Shown here piece after piece: positions 53,654 through 63,519 of a stretch of 64,000 nucleotides of DNA. Made by a program: the position numbers and the translations under genes. The notes below the pieces were generated by a model. That model ran no database searches, had not been told where the DNA came from, and was given only the letters and a program-made list of their open reading frames with translations. Positions within the stretch are counted from its first letter, which is position 1; the number at the start of each line of letters is the position of its first letter. Source of the DNA: Armigeres subalbatus (lineage: Eukaryota > Arthropoda > Insecta > Diptera > Culicidae); NCBI RefSeq assembly GCF_024139115.2, contig NC_085140.1, positions 313,351,259-313,415,258 of the forward strand, read 5' to 3'.

Positions 53654-53820
53654 TTAATGTAAATAAATATTATAATTTCGCAATGTTATCTCTTTAAACA
53701 GTCTTTTTTTCTACAGAGGGACCTGGACCTGAGGGAGGGATTAATGTAAATAAATGTTATAATTTCGCAATGTTATCTCTGGTGTATACAGTATTTTTTT
53801 CAAACAGAGGGACCTTTTTT
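53654..53820 (+). repeat. Direct duplication, two units offset by 87 bp
   Basis: ttaatgtaaataaatNttat followed by aatttcgcaatgttatctct occurs at 53654 and again at 53741, each unit ending in cagagggacct. Confidence 0.85.
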
Positions 53821-53827
53821 AGATTTA

Positions 53828-54025
53828 CATTCAAACCTCCATGAGTCGATATCGAAGGGACCATCGACTTATGGAAATATCGAGATGTGGAATAGAAAAT
53901 TCTTGGAAAGGTGTTCGAAGGGACCATCACAGTAATCCAAAAAATATTTTTTAATATGTATGGCATAATTTGCTACCATGAGTCGATATCAAGTCATAGA
54001 ACATCGACTCATGGAGGTTTGACTG
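53828..54025. mobile_element. 198-bp TIR MITE with TA duplication
   Basis: Left end cattcaaacctccatgagtc, right end complement of cagtcaaacctccatgagtc, flanked by ta (53826-53827 and 54026-54027). Internal repeats of tgagtcgatatc and gaagggaccatc. TA target and end sequence fit a Tc1/mariner-type MITE. Confidence 0.8.
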
Positions 54026-54269
54026 TATAAGCATTGTGAGTCGAAATAATTCTGGCATTAAATATCTGGCAATTACGTTCATACCACACCATACTATTTA
54101 CCATAATAAAAAGGCATTTCACATACAGATGTTATAGGAAAAATGTTTAAGTCATACAAAACATTGTTCCCCACAATAATGTAGAACCTGCTGCAAAATT
54201 GTTGTTTAAATTAAAAATATAATTCTGTGTAACAATTTGTAACTCACTGCCTAGTTATTAACTTCAAGG

Positions 54270-54440
54270 TGTAATAGCTTACTGCTATCGAAAAGAGTCT
54301 TCTTTAGTTTTAAAATAAAACGTCTGAGTTCGTGGTCAATCTGGTAACAACTGTTTATTGAAACATATCTGTATGCTCAGAGAACCTCAAGGTGGGTTCT
54401 GCTATTTTACCGAATAGCGTAATCTACGCTTGCCACTACA
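54270..54440 (-). repeat. Gypsy 3' LTR
   Basis: 171 bp, identical to 59718-59888 on comparison by eye. Confidence 0.95.
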
Positions 54441-54636
54441 ACTCTTTTCCCCTTAAGTTAATAGTCTAGTAGAGGATAGCAATGCTTAAAACTATAATTC
54501 AGATTTTTTTTAATTGAAAAACTTAAGTGTAACAATTCAGAAAGCAAACTTTTCATTCTGTGTTTGCATATTCGAGTCTTCATTTTAAACTACCGTAATT
54601 TCAAAACTAAAACAGAATTCGATCATATCACTTATT

Positions 54637-55557
54637 TCAATAATATACATAGTCTCTTTTTCTTCTTTTTTCTGTCTGTCTTTTGCTACGTCGAGGCCGT
54701 TCTTCTTCGCGGAATATTCGAACATTCTCTTCCGGAATATTTTCCATTTCGTCAATCCGACTTGATGCTCGCCTCTCATCGATACTGCGGCAATCGACTT
54801 CGACCACATTTGAGGCAGGAACGGAAGTCGTACCGGCGAGCTCTTCCTCATCGAACAAAAGAGATTCGGCCGCGAAGCCATAAAAGTCCGAATCGGAGTC
54901 TTCGCTCTCATCTTCACTTCTTTTACGTTTCCTACTTTGACCGGCACTTCCGGAAAATTCATCAAAATTGCTGGTGTTGCTGCTGGGTTGTGCTAAAATG
55001 GCTGGACTCTCTCCATTAAACACAAAACGACGGAAAGATCGTCGGCGAGAGTCTTCCACAAATTTAATTTGACGCTTGTGCGCCGAAACTATCCGACCGT
55101 TTAAGGATATCTGCAAAACATTTGGAGAAATGTGCATTAGATATTTAGCTGGCAACCATTGTCTGATATCAGTTTTATAAGGATTTTTATAAAACAACAA
55201 ATCTCCCTTCTTCAAACGTGTTGGTGTAATTGTACTGTGTGTGCAATCTGTGCTTATAGAGCATGCATTTTGTTGATCATCTAACTCTGTCAAATTATGT
55301 TTAAAACTATGCTTTGGATTTATCAAATCCAACGTCGTCTTTGGTTTGTACGAGAGAACACGTTCTGAAGGAAATGCGCTGTCCGGTCCAAGGCAAATGT
55401 TTCTGTAGTTCATAAGAAAAAAAGAAATTTGTTCATCGATATCCAACCTTCTTATTTCTGGATCCAAAAGAAATTTTTTTAGAACATCCTTAACCAACCG
55501 AACTGTGCGCTCAGCCTGACCGTTGCTTGGTGGGTGGTAAGCTGGACTTTTCATCAC
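54637..55557 (-). pseudogene. Gypsy integrase C-terminal part, separated by a one-base shift
   Basis: Continues the integrase core after the break near 55570, with the catalytic Glu region PSNGQAERTVRLVKD. It then has the integrase C-terminal domain (GDLLFYKNP ... WLPAKYL) and a Ser/Asp/Glu- and Arg-rich tail. The break is in an A-run (7 on the reverse strand where 6 keep frame). Confidence 0.85.
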
Positions 55558-58500
55558 AATAATACCTTGTTTTTTTAAAAAATTGTATAAAATACTCCGA
55601 ATTAAATGGAGGTCCTCCGTCAGTCACAAGCACGTCTGGTAAACCATATCTTGAAAAAATATTGAGAAAAACTTTTCTGACCTTAGTATGATCTGTACCA
55701 TTTCGCATATACTCAACCTCTACCCACTTGGTAAAACTGTCAACTACTACTAGAAAAACCTTTTTCTCGAAATAGAAAAAATCAGCGTGGATCCTGCTGA
55801 AAGGTTTTTTTGTAGGTTTCCAAGGTGAAAAAGGAGGCGGCTTAGAAATTGGGGTCATTTCTTGGCAAACTCTACACGTCTTAACATATCTCTCGATATC
55901 CCCATTCATGCCGAACCAATAAACAGTTCTCCTAGCCAGTTGCTTTATCTTAAACATGCCGGAGTGGTTACGATGCAATAGCTTCATGACATCTTTCTGC
56001 ATCGACTCTGGGACGACCACTCTATCTTGGAATAATATGCATCCTTCAACCTCCTCTAAGTCCTGGTGATGTGAAAATACATTTGCAAATCTTTTATCCA
56101 AGCGATCCGGCCAACCATTCCGTAAGTATTCCAATATCTTTGTGAGAAATTCATCCATTTTTGTTTCAGTCGCTATCTTAATATAATCGATTGGGAAATC
56201 GCCGGAGAAATTAAGACTTTTTACATAATCTCTGTCTAAATCCTTAGGAACCTCTGTGGCAACCGGAAAGCGCGAACAAAAATCCGCGTTGCCCATCCTA
56301 GCAGATGGCCTGTAAATTATCTCGTAGTCATAAATTGACAATTCCATCACATATCGCTGCAACCTAGTGACGGATATTGAATTACGACCCTCTTTTCCGT
56401 AAATTCCAATAAGTGGCTTATGGTCTGTATATATTGTGAATTTTTTTCCATACAGGAATTTGTGAAACTTTTTCACTGTGCTGACAACTGCCAATGCTTC
56501 TAGATGAAGTATTGGGTACTTTTTCTGCGCGTCGTTAAGAGAAAATGAAGTAAAAGAGATCGGTTTTTCCTCACCATTTACTTCATGTGCGATCACGCCG
56601 CCCAGACCATAATTGCATGCGTCAGTAACAACGACCACAGGTTTATCAGGGTCAAAATATTCTAAAACACTTGGTTTTAATAAAAATTGCTTACATTGGT
56701 TAAATACCAAGTCGCAATCATGGTTCCAATCAAATCTAGCGTTCTTTTTTAAAAGCTCGTAAAGAACTCTGACTCGAGAAGATAAGTTAGGAATGAATTT
56801 CGAATAATAAGTTACTAAACCTAAAAAAGCCTTGAGTTCCGTAACGTTCCGCGGAGCACGAGCTTCACGGATAGTTTCAACTTTCTCTGGGCATGGTAAA
56901 AGACCGTTATCTGTCAAAACATGACCCAGGTAAGGCAGATTAGCTACAAAAAACTTGCATTTTTTAAAATTCACTTTAATATTGTATCTAAAAAGTCTTT
57001 CTAGAACCAAATAAAGTTTACTTCTGCATTCCTCAAAATCTTTCCCAGCAATAAGAACGTCGTCTAGATAGCAAAATACTTTATCAAGCCCTTTCAAAAC
57101 CTGGTCCATCACCTTTTGAAAAATTGCGGCGCTTGATGAGGCGCCCTGTGGAAGTCTGTTATAAACGTATAGGCCTTTGATGGTGTTAATCACCATAAAT
57201 CTCTTTGACCGTTTCGAAAGCAAAAGCTGAGAGTATGCTCCAGCGAGATCCAAAGAACAAAAGACTTTTGACCCAGAGAGTGCGGCAAATAAATCTTGTG
57301 GAAGCGGCAAAGGATATTTAGAAGGTATAATAAGCTTATTTATTGAGACTTTACAGTCTATAACAAGCCTAATCCCCTGATCCTTTTTTATTACCACGAT
57401 AACCGGAGAAGCCCACTCACTAGCTTCAATTGGCGAGATAATACCATCTCTCTCCAGTAAGTCAAGATGTTCTACAACCTTATCTCTTAATCTTAACGGT
57501 ACCTCATACGCCTTCCGAAACACGGGCGTGTCATCCTTAAGTATAAGATCACCTTCAAATCCAACAATGGGATTTATCAGGTTTTTGTCGAGAAGTGTTG
57601 GAAACTTACGTTTTGCATCATTAATCACTTCCTCTACTGTGTTCTCATCTGTCATCGCATTGATACGTTGATTATTTGGCGCCATCGGCTGCAAAAAGGT
57701 TCTCCTCCATCCATCGAAGAAAGTATCTAACCAGCTCCGTCCCAAAAGCGGGACAAAATCATTCGCACCACGCAATACGATAAGATGCTGGACAGACACT
57801 ATTCCATTTAATTTTACCGAAACTCGCAATTTGCCCAAAATACTCAATCGGTTGCCGTTGATAACATACAGTTTTCTATTAGTCTCCTTTAATTGGCATT
57901 TACTAAAATTCTTTAGATAGAACGATTCAGATATAACACTCTCCGCGGAGCCACAATCCACCTCCAATGATAATTGCCTATTCTCAATCCATGCTTTCAC
58001 ATAGCATGGTTCATTTCCTCGATTTTTAGAAGAAACCATCATACAGTGAATGTCTTCGTCGTCAGAATCTGATTTATTTAAATCTTCCTTAAGGCGTTTG
58101 AAAAGGCCTGACGTATGAGAAGTCGAAGGTGTTGGGGAGTCAATGAATTTAACGGTTTGCCTTGTTTTACGAGGGCTCTTTCTTTTTAATCTATAGCAAA
58201 ATTTCTTCGTGTGCCCAGTTTTATGGCAAAACGAGCACTTAAATAGCTTTCCAGTTTTATCACTTTCACGTCCATTGTCATCACTCCTACTCCTTGAGTA
58301 ATAAGATCTATTACGATCATAACTTCTACTCCTACTACGGAACTGGTGTCTACCTGAATCTCGCTCCTTTCTTCTGCCCAATCTAGCGACTACGCTAAGT
58401 CTCTTTTCTTCATCGCGGTTTACAAATCGAGTCCTATTTGAAGACAACTCTTGGTTCACAATAAGCTTTTCTGCTTTAGCAGCTGTTAATTCATCTTCGT

Positions 58501-58936
58501 CGAATAATCTCCTCTGCATATTCCTATCGTAGGTCCCTATAACCAACGCATCACGAATTGCTCTTTCTTTAAAATCGCCAAAACCGCAAAGTTCTGCCAT
58601 TTGCTTAATGGCAAGTACAAAATCCTCTGATTTTTCAAATTGCCCTTGCCTACGGGTCCAAAATTTGTACGTGTGTATAACATCAGAGTCTTTCTTGTCA
58701 TACCTCTTTTTCAATTCATCAGTAATTTGTTTGTAAGATAAATCTTTAATATTCTGACCCGGAAATAGCAACTTCAGCTGACTGTAAACTTCCACTCCAC
58801 AAACGGCTAAAAATGATATTTTATATCTGTCTGCTGTATAATTATTGTGCTCAAAAAGGAACTCTAATTGTTCCAAATATTGGGAAAAGGGGATCGTGCC
58901 CGGCACATACGGTTCTGTGGTTGTTGTCAATGACAT
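55511..58936 (-). CDS. Gypsy Gag-Pol polyprotein (Gag, protease, RT, RNase H, integrase N-part)
   Basis: Start chosen at ATG 58936 (MSLTTTTEPYVPGTIPFSQY); the open frame extends upstream to 59041 but the extra residues are hydrophobic leader noise. Approximate residues from this start: gag core 1-220, Arg/Ser-rich linker, CCHC knuckle CSFCHKTGHTKKFC near 230-243, protease with DCGSAESVIS near 326 (DCG where most have DSG or DTG), RT with YLDDVLIAG near 622, RNase H with YTDHKPLIGI near 833, integrase zinc finger HRNHSG...CRVCQEM near 985-1023, DDE Asp residues in HADFFYF (about 1048) and VTDGGPPFNS (about 1106). The frame breaks just before the catalytic Glu. Codes for particle, reverse transcription and integration of the element. 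Confidence 0.92.
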   Translation of the reverse strand: MSLTTTTEPYVPGTIPFSQYLEQLEFLFEHNNYTADRYKISFLAVCGVEVYSQLKLLFPGQNIKDLSYKQITDELKKRYDKKDSDVIHTYKFWTRRQGQFEKSEDFVLAIKQMAELCGFGDFKERAIRDALVIGTYDRNMQRRLFDEDELTAAKAEKLIVNQELSSNRTRFVNRDEEKRLSVVARLGRRKERDSGRHQFRSRSRSYDRNRSYYSRSRSDDNGRESDKTGKLFKCSFCHKTGHTKKFCYRLKRKSPRKTRQTVKFIDSPTPSTSHTSGLFKRLKEDLNKSDSDDEDIHCMMVSSKNRGNEPCYVKAWIENRQLSLEVDCGSAESVISESFYLKNFSKCQLKETNRKLYVINGNRLSILGKLRVSVKLNGIVSVQHLIVLRGANDFVPLLGRSWLDTFFDGWRRTFLQPMAPNNQRINAMTDENTVEEVINDAKRKFPTLLDKNLINPIVGFEGDLILKDDTPVFRKAYEVPLRLRDKVVEHLDLLERDGIISPIEASEWASPVIVVIKKDQGIRLVIDCKVSINKLIIPSKYPLPLPQDLFAALSGSKVFCSLDLAGAYSQLLLSKRSKRFMVINTIKGLYVYNRLPQGASSSAAIFQKVMDQVLKGLDKVFCYLDDVLIAGKDFEECRSKLYLVLERLFRYNIKVNFKKCKFFVANLPYLGHVLTDNGLLPCPEKVETIREARAPRNVTELKAFLGLVTYYSKFIPNLSSRVRVLYELLKKNARFDWNHDCDLVFNQCKQFLLKPSVLEYFDPDKPVVVVTDACNYGLGGVIAHEVNGEEKPISFTSFSLNDAQKKYPILHLEALAVVSTVKKFHKFLYGKKFTIYTDHKPLIGIYGKEGRNSISVTRLQRYVMELSIYDYEIIYRPSARMGNADFCSRFPVATEVPKDLDRDYVKSLNFSGDFPIDYIKIATETKMDEFLTKILEYLRNGWPDRLDKRFANVFSHHQDLEEVEGCILFQDRVVVPESMQKDVMKLLHRNHSGMFKIKQLARRTVYWFGMNGDIERYVKTCRVCQEMTPISKPPPFSPWKPTKKPFSRIHADFFYFEKKVFLVVVDSFTKWVEVEYMRNGTDHTKVRKVFLNIFSRYGLPDVLVTDGGPPFNSEYFIQFFKKTRYYCDEKSSLPPTKQRSG

Positions 58937-59717
58937 CCTGTTTATCAATACAATAAAAAAACAAAAGCACAAAAGCAAAATGCGAATCAATTCCCCAGAA
59001 TTATAAAAAAAAAACAATAAAATGAAATTTGCAGTTTTCAAAAAAAAAAAGGCAAAACAGTAACACTATATAGTGAACAATAAAATCCACGTACCTGTGT
59101 ATTTAACTCTGCAGCGGCGGTGCAAAACCAAAAGCACACTTCCAAAACACCAAAGCAGTCAGCCGATAGCACCAAACGTTCACTTGCTATTGATCTTCTT
59201 AGCAAAAGCACTCCCAGCAGCAATCCTTAATAAATTGGTTTCTCAGTTCGGATAAGTAACACCAGAAGCTGATTCCCAGCTAAAATGTCAACAATATGAC
59301 AAAGGCAGATGAGCTCCGTATTTAGCGATGCACCAGCAGCAAAACACCAACAGCAACCAACAGCAAAAAAAACAACAACAGCAGCAGCACCCCGGATGAA
59401 ATCAGTTTATCCAATTTATTCTCGTCACTCCTTACTGCACCGATAACGAACGCTTCGCTCGCAGAATGCACTTTCCGGCTATGTTCACTTGCTGACAGTT
59501 GGCACTTCTCGTACGTGAGTGTCGCTTCTCAAAATGGGATCGCCTGTTTAACCGGTTTCACCGTGAGGCTACCACAGTTGATCACAATTGATGAATAGAC
59601 GCCGGGCTGGTATCGGGCCTCTTTATTGTGGCCGAAAAATCACGCCAAAAATGGTCACAAATCTCACCGGCGGCTGTGAAAAACGGTAAAATGGTAAAAT
59701 TATCTCCTCGTCGCCAC

Positions 59718-59888
59718 TGTAATAGCTTACTGCTATCGAAAAGAGTCTTCTTTAGTTTTAAAATAAAACGTCTGAGTTCGTGGTCAATCTGGTAACAACT
59801 GTTTATTGAAACATATCTGTATGCTCAGAGAACCTCAAGGTGGGTTCTGCTATTTTACCGAATAGCGTAATCTACGCTTGCCACTACA
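59718..59888 (-). repeat. Gypsy 5' LTR
   Basis: 171 bp, the upstream LTR relative to the coding strand. The leader between it and the Gag ATG (58937-59717) is Gln/Ala-codon-like CAG-rich but has no ORF of note. Confidence 0.95.
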
Positions 59889-60279
59889 CAAGGATTGTAC
59901 GACATTTCGCGATAAAACATTCCGCGGTTAACCTTTTCGCGGTGTACCAGTTTGCGCTCTACCACTTCGCGTTCAGTATCATATCGCGGTTTAACATTTC
60001 GCGGTTTATATTATTTGGCGGTATACCATTCCGCGGTTAGTACTATTCCGCGGTGAAACTTTTCGCGGTCAATACCAATTTGCAGGTTTAATTTTACTAA
60101 TGTTACAAGTAGTTCAATAACGTGTTCTTTAGCTTTGTAAAGCCTCTAAATTCACCTAATTATTATGTAAAGTGAATAATCATTGGGTTTACACCAGACT
60201 TATATAAATTCAAATCCCAACAAAAAAAAAGTTTTGAAGCAAAACATATTTGCAAATACGACTACCGCCATCGCACCGA

Positions 60280-60474
60280 GGGTGACAATGGGTCTGGAGG
60301 TGAGAATGGGTCATCGCTTTCTCCGGCAGTCTGGAGGTAGAAGAGCAAAATCGTCCAAAAAGGTCTCTTGTATTTTAGTCTTCTTGCCCTCAGATGCATT
60401 TAATCCAATCTACAAGCATTCTAAGTGGTTGATACAATGACCCATTCTCACCCCCATTTGACCCATTGTCACCC
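60280..60474. mobile_element. 195-bp MITE nested in the cgcggt element
   Basis: Left gggtgacaatgggtc then gtgagaatgggtca; right has tgacccattctcaccccc then gacccattgtcaccc, the inverted equivalent. Non-coding. Confidence 0.7.
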
Positions 60475-60499
60475 CCGACGACGGTATGTAAAGAATGCG

Positions 60500-60800
60500 A
60501 ACAACACACTTCGCCTTATACCGGGCAAATGCAAACATTTAAAGAAAGCAAAACATAACATTTGCTTTATACCGGGCAAATGCAAACATTTGAAGAAAGC
60601 AAAACAACACACTTTGCCTTATACCGGGTAAATGTAAATATTTAAAGAAGGCAAACATCACAATTTGCGTTATACCGGGAAAATGCGAACATTTAAAGAA
60701 GACGAAACAACACATTTTGTCTTATACCGGGCAAATGCGAACATTTGAAGAAGACAGCACATGATATTTCGCCTAATACCGGCTAACATTTAAGGAAGAT
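60500..60800 (+). repeat. 52-bp minisatellite, about 6 units
   Basis: Units contain cttataccgggcaaatgcaa, acatttaaagaaagcaaaac and aacacactttg, with substitutions accumulating to the right and a truncated last unit (cctaataccggctaacattt). The ORF at 60425-60631 runs through it and is not a gene. Confidence 0.9.
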
Positions 60801-61307
60801 ACATTATGCCTTATGAATAATTTTCAGTCATTCCATTTACTGGATTCTATCAGAATTCCATAGCTTTTTATGGTATTAAGACAGCGACCTTTATCATATG
60901 ATATAGTGTATCTTGATGACAAAGTTCCCACATCTAATTATCATATTGACAATAATGTATGTATATGTCTTTTGGAAATAACCTAAAATAATGCGTAAAA
61001 GAAAAAAGAAAAATACTTGAAAGGGAAACGCAATGGAAGAAACGGCCATATAAAGAACAGAAAATTAAGAGTTGGTAGAAAAGAATGGCAAACTCTTAAA
61101 AATACAAAAAAAAGTTAAAAAGATAAGCTAAGCTTGAATACTGCGAAACGGAGCACCACGAAATTGTAAACCGCGAAACGGAATACCGCCAAATTGTATA
61201 AACCGTGAAACAGATTACCGCCAAATGGTACATACCGCGAAATGGTACACCGCAAAATGGTTTACCGCGGAATGTTTTACCACGAAATGTCGGACAACCA
61301 CTTCAAG

Positions 61308-62131
61308 TTAATTTTGATCACTTTTTCTACAATAACAAGTGTTACTGGTAAAGTCATTCCAAATCTTATTCATCAAGTTCTCTCGCGCAAGTAAACTCGT
61401 TTGCAATTTTGAAGGAGCTTGAGTTTTTCATGCAAAGTCGTTTCTTTTCACCCATTTACCGTATGGTGAGTAATTTGGATGATTTGAACCAAGCAATATT
61501 TTGCCTTGCTATAAATCGAACATAAGTTTTGAGGCAATGAGTTTCGGTCTCTTTTTTCTCCAACGTTGGTCACTTAAGTCACTATTTTGAGCAGCATTGA
61601 TCGCTACCAGCCCTGTACTTGTTATATTTTCTAATTGTTTGCTTCACAAACGAGTTTATTATAAGCAAATCAATTGGCTTACTTCAAATGATGTACGGGA
61701 CATGAAGCATCAGCGATGACTTTCAATCGCAGTCAATCTTAAGCGCTAGAAAGAAAAACGAACCTGCAGCCAAGTAGCACCTTTCATAATTTCAGACTAT
61801 TTTTGAAAAAAATTCACCCCGTGGAAGAGTGAGCCAGTCAATTGCTTTGGTAGCACGTGTTATTTGTATGCGTAGTTGAAAAGTTGTCAATTTATTGAAA
61901 GGCACAATATTAAAGTTACAAAAGTGGAAGTATAATTCCGCATTACCATTTTGCACTAATTTAGGAATCACTAAAGATTATAAGTGCTCGGCAAAATCAT
62001 GACGGAATAGTCAGCTGATACTTGACATTTTACAATGGCAATGCACAATGAGTCTACTTTGAAACCTGCAGTTTGTTCTGAGTTGCTTTTCTGTTATGTG
62101 ACACTAGTCAGCCACTCAACTAGAATATTAA
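61308..62131. other. No gene seen
   Basis: AT-rich. A fragment related to 40497-40590 lies at about 61558-61618. Otherwise unassigned. Confidence 0.4.
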
Positions 62132-63519
62132 GTAAGGTACCCCGGGGCAAGTGAAAATACGGGGTAAGTGGGTACTAAGGCTGCCGATTAATCCATGAAC
62201 GTTTTTAATGGTAACTATGTTCTAGAAAGATGAAGCAGAACTATCAACGAATTCACCTGACACAAAAATATTTGGAATAAAGACCATTAGCGGCACCATA
62301 CTAATGGTATTGTTTTATCATGAGTTTAAACTACAGGCAAAAGCTATTACTTTTATTTTAATTCAATGGATTTCCAACAAAATAGTCGTTTCTAAATTCA
62401 TCATTGATGTGGAAAGTGAATATTTTGAGCAATTGAATAATTGTGTGATATCGAAAACGATTTAAAAGTTTTGATCAAAGCTAGAATCTGCAATTTTCAG
62501 TTGCCCTTGAGTTTTAACATAGATGGGGCAAGTGGGACATATTTGAACAACATTCTCGATAGAGCCATTTTACCTGTTTTTAGATTGTTGTCTAGTTAAA
62601 AATAACTTCGACAATCATATATCATGTGGATCTGAATCAAATGCAGTGGATATATTTATTTTCGTTGTTAAGAAGTAGTGTACAGTTGATTTACCAAATG
62701 TGTATTTTACTTTCTGAAAATTATCTCCCTCATGGAAAAGAGCAATGCTTATAACTATGTGAAATTTTCCATTTACAGTGCAAATAATCTATTTATTTTA
62801 CAATAGATCAATAGGTTTTGTCTTGTGTTTTGTTATTTTTAAACTTCGCATCAGATTTTTAGATAAATAAAGTGCTTAGGACATAAATTGGCCATTTTGT
62901 TCTATTACAAATTTACAACACTGCGCATCGCCTGAATAAAAACGTTTCTTTCGAGGTTCTAATTTATGTAATAATTTGTGTTCTAAACAGATAAACATTT
63001 ATTCGAAAGGTGAACAAAGATTTGCTTATCTTTTCCATCTAACACATTTGGTAAGAAAGTAAGCTAATAGCTAATGGAAAGCCAGTCAATAGCCAATTAA
63101 ACAGTGAATCGAGTTTTTTTTTTCATCTGCTAACATTGTAAACCCTTTCTTTTTGCAAAAACCAAAGTCTGACAAGCAATAAACCTCCATCCATGATCTG
63201 ATATACTACGACTCAGAAACTACATGAACATTTTATCTACATTCTTCATATTAGTTTCGTTCGACAGTATAAAGCAGAATAGGTCCCACTTGCCCCGTTT
63301 GAAGGGGTAAGTGGGTCCCACAGGTAAATTTATTTCTGTCACTACCAATTTTTTTTGTAACTGAATAAATGGCTTACAACACGTCCACACTTCAACAACG
63401 GAAGCATATAATGATGTATCCGTGGTTAATGTCCTGAAATACCCTGTTTTCTTAGTATGCGTAAACAATTTTGTTGAACTAGCGTTTTTTTAGGTCCCAC
63501 TTGCCCCGGGGTACCTTAC
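62132..63519. mobile_element. 1.39 kb TIR element (ggtaccccggggcaagtg ends), complete copy
   Basis: 22-bp perfect terminal inverted repeats, gtaaggtaccccggggcaag plus tg at 62132-62153 and complement at 63498-63519. The gggcaagtgggac motif recurs inside (62525, 63285 reversed, 63308). No transposase. A second, partial copy at 31155-31375 plus 39976-40497 is the target of the BEL insertion. Superfamily not determined; no clear target duplication beyond ta/ta-like flanks. Confidence 0.88.

Larger units (their letters stand above)
54270..59888 (-). mobile_element. Ty3/Gypsy LTR retrotransposon, reverse strand (5.6 kb)
   Basis: Two identical 171-bp LTRs (54270-54440 and 59718-59888), TG...CA, with target duplication caagg at 54265-54269 and 59889-59893. 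On the reverse strand the primer site after the 5' LTR begins TGGCG after one base, pairing with tRNAs ending CGCCA (for example tRNA-Ser), and a purine tract (aaggggaaaagagt) precedes the 3' LTR. One gag-pol frame followed by the integrase tail, no env. Short LTRs and this order fit the mag-like branch; clade is inference. Identical LTRs indicate very recent insertion. Confidence 0.95.
59894..61299. mobile_element. 1.4 kb TIR element with subterminal cgcggt arrays (host of the Gypsy insertion)
   Basis: Left end gattgtacgacatttcgcg (its first g is at 54269/59893) and right end complement of ggttgtccgacatttcgtg. Left subterminal region (59900-60090) and right one (61135-61299, inverted) each hold about 8-10 degenerate copies of a motif like tttcgcggtNtaccat. 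An 8-bp duplication acttcaag is found at 54261-54268 and 61300-61307, i.e. on the far side of the Gypsy element. No transposase ORF. Nested inside are a MITE (60280-60474) and a minisatellite (60500-60800). Confidence 0.88.

Noticed and set aside
60425..60631. 68-codon ORF with repeated PGKCKHLKKAK
   Set aside because: It is generated by the 52-bp minisatellite and is not supported otherwise.
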